NCBI RefSeq assembly: GCF_904849725.1
Contig: NC_058521.1
Span: 143,434,744 to 143,498,743 of the forward strand
DNA: 64,000 bases
Origin: Hordeum vulgare subsp. vulgare
Lineage: Eukaryota > Streptophyta > Magnoliopsida > Poales > Poaceae
Direction: 5' to 3'
This document shows positions 56,774 through 64,000 of this stretch, piece by piece. Positions within the stretch are counted from its first letter, which is position 1. Each line of letters opens with the position of its first letter. The notes under the pieces were generated by a model. That model did not search any database. It saw nothing but the letters and a program-made list of their open reading frames with translations, and was not told the origin of the DNA. Made by a program: the position numbers and the translations under genes.

Positions 56774-57647
56774 TTACATTGTAATAAATCGAACACCCAT
56801 ACAGTTCTGGTGTTGATCATGTTTTGCCCATGGAAGAGGTTTACTCAACGGGTCTGCTATATTCAGATCTATGTGCACTTTGCAAACATTCACGTCCTCT
56901 CCTTCGACGTAGTCGCGGATGAGGTTGAAGCGGCATTTGATGTGTGTGGTCTTCTTGTGAAACCTTGGTTCCTTTGCTAAGGCAATCGCACTAGTGTTGT
57001 CACATAACAGAGTTATTGGATTTAGTGCGCTCGACACAACTCCAAGATCTGTCATGAACTTCTTCATCTAGACACCTTCTTTCGATGCCTCCGAGGCAGC
57101 CATGTACTCCGCTTCACATGTAGAATCTGCTACGACGCTTTGCTTGGAACTGCACCAGCTTACCGCACCCCCATTAAGAATAAATACGTATCCGGTTTGC
57201 GACTTAGAGTCATCTGGATCGGTGTCAAAACTTGCATCGAAGTAACCTTTTACGATGAGCTCTTTGTCACCTCCATAAACAAGAAACATTTCCTTAGTCA
57301 TTTTCAGGTACTTCAGAATATTCTTGACCGCCATCTAGTGATCCACTCCTGGATTACTCTGAAACCTTCCTGCCATACGTATGGCCAAGCTAACGTCTGG
57401 TCTAGTGCACGGCATTGCATACATGATAGAACCTACGGCTGAAGCGTAGGGGACGGAACTCATTTGTTCTCTATCTTCTGCAGTTGATGGGCACTCGGTC
57501 TTACTCAAATTTATACCTTGTAATACTGGCAAGAACCCTTTCTTGGACTGATCCATTTCAAACTTCTTCAAAACTTTATCAAGGTATGTGCTTTGTGAAA
57601 GTCCTAACACGCGTCTCGATCTATCCATATAGATCTTAATGCCTAGA
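56774..57647 (-). pseudogene. Copia F pol C-terminal fragment: end of RT and RNase H
   Basis: One minus-strand frame with two internal stops. The start at the right is cut by element C within LGIKIYMDRSRRVLGLSQST (RT thumb/connection). It continues through ASAVGSIMYAMPCTRPDVSL. RNase H motifs are GYFDASFDTDPDDSKSQTGY, TCEAEYMAASEASKEGV, CDNTSAIALAKEP and HIDLNIADPLSKPLPWAKHD. The stops are TAG at 57335-57337 and 57068-57070; at both sites related proteins have Trp (TGG). The rest of gag-pol lies beyond element C, outside the window. Confidence 0.87.
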
Positions 57648-59205
57648 TGATACGTCTCCAACGTATCTATAATTTTTGATGGTTTCATGCTATTATCTTG
57701 TCAAACTTTGGATGTTTTGCATGCCTTTTATATATTTTTTGGGACTAACTTATTAACTCACTGCCAAGTGCCAGTTCCTGTTTTTTCCATGTTTTCGACC
57801 CCTTTCAAAGGAGATTTTGAAACGAAGTCCAAACAGAAGAAAATCCCCGAAAAGATTTTTTCCGGAACGGAAGAAGATCAGGAAGCTTGGGAGCCAAGGC
57901 AGGGGAGCCTCACGGGCCCCACAAGCCCCCACCCCGCAGCCAAGTGGCTAGGCCGTGGCCCATAGGCTTGTGGGCCCCCTGAGCACCCCCTGACCTAGGG
58001 GTTAAGCCTATAAATTCCCTAAAAATCCCAAAAAAATCAGGAGATCATCTAAATCACTTTTCCGTTGCCGCAAGCTTCTCTCTCCGCAAGATCCCATCTG
58101 GGGCACGTTCTGGTGCCCTGCCATAGGGGGGATTCGGACACGGAGGGCTTCTCCATCAACACCATGACCTCTCCGATGATGTGTGAGTAGTTCACCATAC
58201 ACCTACGGGTCCAAAGCTAGTAACTATATGGCTTCTTCTCTCTCTTGGATCTTCAATACAAAGTCTCCATGATCTGCATGGAGATCTATCCGATGTAATC
58301 TTCTTTTGCGGTGTGTTTGTTGAGATCCGATGAATTGTGGATTTATGATCAGATTTATCTATGAATCTTATTTGAGTTTCTTCTGATCTCTCTTATGCAT
58401 GATTTCATATCCTTGTAATTCTCTTCGGGTTGTGGGTTTTGTTTGGCCAACTAGATCTATGATTCTTGCAATGGGAGAAGTGCTTGGTTTTGGATTCATA
58501 CCGTGCGGTGACCTCACCTAGTGACACAAGGGGTAGCGAGGCACGCATCATGCTGTTGCCATCAAGGGTAAAAAGATGGGGTTTTCATCATTGGTTTGAG
58601 ATTATCCCTCTACATCATGTCATCTTGCTTAAGGCATTACTCTATTCGTCATGAACTCCATACACTAGATGCATGCTGGATAGCGGTCGATGTGTGGAGT
58701 AATAGTAGTAGATGCAGAAAGTATCGGTCTACTTGTCTCAGATGTGATACCTATAAGTATGATCATTGCCTTAGATATAGTCATGACATTTTGCGGTTCT
58801 ATCAATTGCTCGACAGTAATTTGTTCACCCACCGTGATATTTGCTATTATGAGAGAAGCCTCTAGTGAACACTGTGCCCCCCAGGGTCTACTCCACACCA
58901 TATTTTCAGCCTTACACTTTTCACTCCGTTTCTCTTTCTGCCTTCAGATCTCACTTTGCAAACAATCTTGAAGGGATTGAAAACCCCTTTGAAGCATTGG
59001 GTGCAAGCTTGTTTGTGTTTGCGCAGGTACTCTGGACTTGACGAGGCCCTCCTTCTGGATCGATACCTTGGTTCTCAAACTGAGGGAAATACTTACTGCT
59101 CCTGTGCTGCATCACCCTTTCTTCTTCAAGGGAAAAAACGACGCAAACCAGAGAAGTAACAAGAAGAATTCCTAGCGCCAAGGAAGGACTTTTGTTGCCG
59201 CAGCA
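57648..59205 (+). repeat. Element C 5' LTR (end at 59205 preferred; 59161 possible)
   Basis: Starts TGATACGTCTCCAACGTATC. The point homologous to A's LTR end is AGAAGTAACA (59161). However, the PBS lies further right, and spacing like that of A and B (10-11 nt) predicts an LTR end at GCAGCA 59205. The 44 bp between contain a PBS-like fossil (CCTAGCGCC, 59171-59179). TATA box CTATAAATT is at 58008-58016. Confidence 0.8.
57919..57973. promoter_or_regulatory. GC-rich palindrome of element C LTR
   Basis: CCACAAGCC (57919-57927) and GGCTTGTGG (57965-57973). The inner part is less symmetric than in D. It ends 35 bp upstream of the TATA box, the same spacing as in A. Confidence 0.72.
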
Positions 59206-59215
59206 GAAGAATTTC

Positions 59216-59233
59216 TGGTGCCCTTGCCGGGGA
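59216..59233 (+). other. Element C primer-binding site, tRNA-Asp type with two changes
   Basis: TGGTGCCCTTGCCGGGGA differs at two positions from the A and B sites. It is preceded by gaagaatttc as in A. A second partial site precedes it by 44 bp. Confidence 0.78.
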
Positions 59234-59437
59234 GGAAGATCAGGTCAAGGACTCATCCAAGTAGGTGTCGCAAACTCATTTCTTGCATTTACTTTGTTCG
59301 CCAGTTGCCTCTCGTTTTCCTCTCCCCACTTCACCAATTTGCCTTTTTCGTTTGCCTTTTTCGTTCGCCTTTTCATTCGCCCTTTTTCTCGCCTGCTCTT
59401 TGTTTTCTTGTTTGCTTGCTTGCTTGCTAAAGTCACC

Positions 59438-61514
59438 ATGAACGAAAACACCAAACTTTGTGACTTCTCGAATACTAATAATAATGATTTTATTAGTACT
59501 TTGATTGCTCCCGCCACTAGTGCGGAGTCATACGAAATCAATGCCGCTTTGCTGAATCTTGTTATGAAAGAGCAATACTCTAGCCTTCCTAGTGAAGATG
59601 CCGCATCCCATCTCAATACCTTCATTGAACTTTGCGACATGCAAAAGAAGAAAGATGTGGATAATGACGTGATTAAATTGAAGCTTTTTCCTTTCTTGTT
59701 GCGAGTTTGCGCAAAAACTTGGTTTTCTTCTTTGCCCAAAAATAGTATCGATTCTTGGGATAAGTGCAAAGATGCTTATATATCCAAGTATTTTCCGTCG
59801 GCTAAGATCACCTCTCTCCGTAATGATATCATGAATTTCAAGAAACTTGATCATGAACATGTTGCACAAGCTTGGGAGAGAATGAAATTAATGATTAGAA
59901 ATTGTCCCGCTCATGGCTTGAGCCTTTGGATGATTATTCAAATCTTTTACGCTGGCTTGAATTTCGCTTCTAGAAATATCTTGGACTCCGCCTCAGGTGG
60001 AACGTTCATGGAAATCACGTTAGGAGAAGCCACAAAGCTCTTAGACAACATCATGACGAACTACTCTCATTGGCACACTGAAAGGTCACCTACTAGTAAG
60101 AAGGTACACGCTATAGAGGAAATTAACTCGTTGAGTGCTAAGATGGACGAGTTAATGAATTTGGTTGCTAGAAGAAGTGCTCCTTTGGATCCTATTGATA
60201 TGCCTTTGTCTTCTTTGATTGAGAGTAGCAACGCTAGCTTGGACGTTAATTTTGTTGGTAGGAATAACTTTGGCAACAACAATGCTTTTAGAGGAAACTA
60301 TGTTCCTAGGCCTTTTCCTGGTAACTCCTCTAATAACTTTGGCAACTCCTACAACAATACCCATGGAAATTACAATAGATTACCCTCTGATCTAGAGAGT
60401 AATATCAAAGGGTTCATCAACTCTCAAAAGATTTCACTTGCATCCATAGAGGAAAAGCTACTGAAAATTGACGATTTGGCTAAGAGCATTGATAGAATGT
60501 CTAGTGATGTTGATGCTTTGAAAATTAGATGTGCTCCTCCCAAAATCAACATGGATGAAATTTTGAAAGTTATGCGTGTTTCCATGATTGAGAGCCAAGA
60601 AATAACCGCCAAAATTCCTGCTAGACATGAATGGCTTAAAAAGGCGTGTTCTCGTGATGAGAATCACGAAGATCTTAAAGTGCTTGGTGTGACTCCCATT
60701 GAATCTTTGTTTTCTTGTGTCAAACCTAATGATTATGGGGCTGCATATGAATCCACTTTGGTTGAAAAGTTCCCCAATGATTTAGAGTCCATCTATCTTG
60801 ATGCTAAAAGCATTGAAAGTGGAGTAGAAGATGTTAAAACTTTGAGTAGTAATGAAATTACTACCATGGATTTTCAAGGAATTCAATTATGATAGTTGCT
60901 CCTTGATTGAATGCATTTCTTTGATGAAATCCATGTTAAACTCTCCACATGCTTATAGCCAAAACAAGGCCTTTACCGATCATATCGTCGAAGCTATGAT
61001 AAGATATCTTGAAGAGAAACTTGAATTGGAAGTCTCTATCCCTAGAAAGCTTCATGATGAGTGGGAACCTACCATCAAAATCAGAATCAAAAACTATGAG
61101 TGGAATGCTTTCTGTGATTTGGGTGCTAGTGTTTCTGCGATTCCAAAGTCTTTATGTGATGTTCTGGGTTTTAGTGAGATTAAAGAGTGTTCTCTTAATT
61201 TGCATCTCGCTGATTCTACTGTCAAGAAACCCATGGGAAGGATCAATGATGTTCTTATTGTTGCAAATAGGAACTATGTACCCATGGATTTCATTGTGCT
61301 TGACATTGATTGCAACCCTACATGCCCTATTATTCTTGGTAGACCTTTCCTAAGGACTATCGGTGATATCATCGATATGAAGGAAGGGAATATTAGATTT
61401 CAATTTCCTTTAAGGAAGGGCATGGAACACTTTCCTAGAAAGAAAATAAGATTGCCTTATGAATCCATGATGAGGGCCACTTATGGTTTGAGCACCAAAG
61501 ACGACGATACGTGA
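59438..61514 (+). pseudogene. Element C gag-protease, intact except one frameshift
   Basis: ATG 59438 opens 484 codons to TGA 60890-60892. The second frame continues from about 60870 to TGA 61512-61514. The only break visible is one extra T near 60870, by comparison with A. Order: capsid (KTWFSSLPKNSIDSW, YISKYFPSAKITSLRND, FYAGLNFASRNILDSA), Asn/Gly-rich stretch (FGNNNAFRGNYVPRPF), linker (LKVLGVTPIESLFSCVK), then a retropepsin-like domain (CDLGASVSAIPKSLCDVLGF with the Asp-Leu-Gly-Ala active site, and CPIILGRPFLRTIGD). Total length is about 690 codons. No RT or integrase follows. It is the best preserved gag in the window and probably the youngest insertion. Confidence 0.88.
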
Positions 61515-64000
61515 TTCTATCGCTTTTATGCCTAGCTAAGGGCGTTAAAAAATAGCGCTTGTTGGGAGGCAACCCAATGAATTTATATTTTTTCTTTCTG
61601 TTTTGTTGCGTGTACACCATCAAAATTCTGTTGTGATTGTGTTTTTTGTGTTTCTTTTTGTGTTTGAGCCAAGCAAAACATTTATGACTAGTCTTGGTAA
61701 TGGTTGTTTGATCCTGCTGGAAAAAGACAGAAACTTTTCGCTCATGAGTTGATTCTTTTTGCTGCTGGTTGATATGCTTTTTTCCCAGGCCGTCGTAATG
61801 TTTCAGATTTGTTGAGGTACCAGAAGTATATGAAGTATACATATTGCTACAGACTGGTCTGTTTTTGACAGATTCTGTTTTTGTTGAGTTGGTTGCTTGT
61901 TTTGATGAAACTATGGTTAGTATCGGGGGGTACTAGCCATGGAAAAGTGAGAGTACAGTAGCATAACACCAATATAGATGGAATTCAAGTTTGCCACAGT
62001 ACCAAAAGAAGTGGTAGTTTGTTTTCTTGTACTAACGTTATCACGAGTTTCTGTTTAAGTTTTGTGTTGTGAAGTTTTCAAGTTTTGGGTGATGTTCTCA
62101 TGGATGATGAGATAAGGAGTGGAAAGAGCTCAAGCTTGGGGATGCCCAAGGCATCCCAATACAAAATCAAGGACACCAAAAAATCCTAAGCTTGGGGATG
62201 CCCCGGGAAGGCATCCCCTCTTTCGTCTTCAATCCATCGGTAACATTACTTGGAGCTATATTTTTATTCACCACATGATATGTGTTTTGCTTGGAGCGTC
62301 TTGTATCGTATGAGTCTTTTCTTTTTGTTGTGTCACAATCATCCTTGCTGCACACCTTTTTGAGAGAGTTAGACATGCACTCATCGTGATTTTGCTAGAA
62401 TCCTCATAGTGCTTCACTTATATCTTTTGAGCTAGATACTTTTGCTCTAGTGCTTCACTTATATCTTTTAGAGCACGGCGGTGCGTGACTTGGTAGTAGG
62501 CTTATGCTATGAAAGTAGTTCCAAATGTGATAGGTACCCAAAGAGGATACATAAACCTCCATCTTCATGTGCATTGAGTAGAAAGAGAAGTCCTAATTCC
62601 TCTCAATTAGTTTTGAGACGTGGATTCGGTAATAGTAAGAGTTATGTTAGTAGGGTGTTGTGAATCTAGAAATACTTGTGTTAAAGTTAGTGATCCCCAT
62701 AGCATGCACGTATGGTGAACCGCTATGTTAGGAAATCGGAGCATAATTGATCTATTGATTGTCGTCCTTTGTGTTGAGGTCGGGACCGCGCTATGGTTAA
62801 CACCTACCAACCCTTCCCTTTGGAGTATGCGTTTAGCACTTTGTTTCGATTACTAATAAAAACTTTCACAACAAGAATGTGAGTTCTTCGTGACTAATGT
62901 GAGCCAATGGTATAGATGCACTTTCACCTTCAACCATTGCTAGCCTCTCTAGTGTCGCGCAACTCTCGCCGGTGCACAAACCCACCAAATTCCTTCCTCA
63001 AAACAGCCACCATATCTACCTACTATGGCATTTTCATAGCCATTCCGAGATATATTGCCATGCAACTCCCACCGTTCCGTCTCATGACTTGTGTCGTCAC
63101 TCTCATATTTCCATTGCATGATCGTAAGATAGCTAGCGAGATGTTTTCAACGTCATACGCCATGCTAGATCGTTGTATCCCGGTACACTGCCGGAGGCAT
63201 TTCCTATGGAGTCATCATCATTGTGATCTTTGAGCTGTGAGTAAATAAAACTGTGATGATCATCATTATTAGAGCATTGTCCCATGTGAGGAAATAAAAA
63301 AGAGAGAGAGAGGCCAAAGAGCCCCCAAAAAAAAGAGGCCTAAGAGCCCAAATGAAAAAAAAGAGAGAAAAGAGAGAAGGGACAATGCTACTATCTTTTT
63401 CCACACTTGTGCTTCCTGATAGCACCATGTTCTTCATGATTGAGAGCTTCTTGCTTCGTCACCACCATATGCTAGTGGGAATCTTCATTATATAACTTGG
63501 CTTGTATATTCCAATGATGGGCTTCCTCAAAATTGCCCTAGGTCTTCGTGAGCAAGCAAGTTGGATGCACACCCACCAGTTCTCCTTTTGAGCTTTCACA
63601 TACTTATAGCTCTATTGCATCCTTTTGTATGGCAATCCCTAATCATTCACATTGATATCTATTAATGGGCATCTCCATAGCCTATTGATACGCCGAGTCA
63701 ATGTGACCATCTCCTCTTTTTTGTCTCACAACCACCACCACACTCTATTCCACCTATAGTGCTATATCCATGGCTCGCGCTCATGTATTGCGTGATAGTT
63801 ATAAAAAGTTTGAGAAAGTAAGAGTGCGAAAACAATTACTTGGCCAATACCGGGGTTGTGCATGATTTACATTAGTTGTGTGAGGATGATGGCGCATAGC
63901 CAGACTATATGATTTTGCAGGGATAACTTTCTTTGGCCTTGTTATTTTGAAAGTTCATGATTACCTTGCTAGTTTGCTTGAAGTATTATTGTTTTCATGT
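61515..64000 (+). other. Element C 3' noncoding domain
   Basis: No gene. It opens with the block AATAGCGCTTGTTGGGAGGC (about 61550-61570) conserved in A and B and carries two PPT-like hairpins (62132-62158, 62188-62218). It follows A's 27147-29442 and 36406 onward without interruption, including ATTAATGGGCATCTCCATAG at about 63661, the uninterrupted counterpart of B's target site in A. Confidence 0.78.

Larger units (their letters stand above)
57648..64000 (+). mobile_element. Gypsy element C (gag-protease only), runs off the right edge
   Basis: 5' LTR, PBS, gag-protease and 3' noncoding domain in the same order as element A and without A's insertion. Comparison with A places the window end about 130-140 bp short of the PPT region, so the 3' LTR lies just outside. 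It inserted into Copia F pol. CTAGA (57643-57647) is the left TSD copy to look for on the right. Confidence 0.9.

Overview
The window is intergenic DNA from a large grass genome, almost certainly a Triticeae (wheat, barley, Aegilops or rye group). I see no intact host gene and no tRNA, rRNA or CRISPR. Almost every base belongs to transposable elements nested in one another. The assignment rests on a long Copia LTR with BARE/WIS/Angela-type ends, Athila-type Gypsy proteins, a CACTA end with TTTGCCGTC subterminal motifs, and primer-binding sites matching plant tRNA-Asp and initiator tRNA-Met. Family names are from memory and not database-checked.

Layout. 1-15903: right part of a CACTA transposon. 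It holds the broken 3' end of an intron-containing gene (1-756), an array of 31 units of about 445 bp (804-14757), an exon-like 3' segment, and the subterminal and terminal repeats. 15904-21109: a minus-strand Copia element whose pol is interrupted by the CACTA; its RT, RNase H and other LTR should lie left of the window. 21110-21776: an older degraded Gypsy LTR that the Copia entered. 21777-23293: mostly unassigned, with a gene-like pseudogene fragment and a perfect hairpin. 23294-38245: Gypsy element A, which has gag-protease only. Inside it sits a complete minus-strand element B (29443-36400, TSD ATGGG), where gag is replaced by an unknown ORF. 38246-40183: an old minus-strand Gypsy LTR relic and unassigned sequence. 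40184-53085: Athila-type Gypsy element D with protease, RT, RNase H, integrase and an extra coiled-coil ORF. Its integrase is interrupted by a 3.3-kb putative solo LTR (45450-48771). 53578-57647: minus-strand BARE-like Copia end F, with a solo LTR (E, 53928-55321) inside its LTR. 57648-64000: element C, relative of A, inserted in F; gag-protease is almost intact and the element runs off the right edge.

How the parts relate. A, B and C share LTR type, leader, 3' noncoding half and polypurine-tract (PPT) motifs but differ in coding content, and none has RT or integrase here. D has pol but no recognisable gag and no PBS. So no element here is autonomous as it stands; mobility of the A/B/C group would have needed enzymes from elsewhere. 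The most interesting signals are: (i) apparent stepwise growth of U5 in the A, C, B series, with fossil PBS-like sequences captured inside the LTR; (ii) one GC-rich palindrome recurring upstream of promoters in several distinct LTR types and once more inside D, upstream of its extra ORF; (iii) internal copies of the PPT; (iv) the CACTA array, whose every unit is a large purine/pyrimidine hairpin with higher-order duplication.
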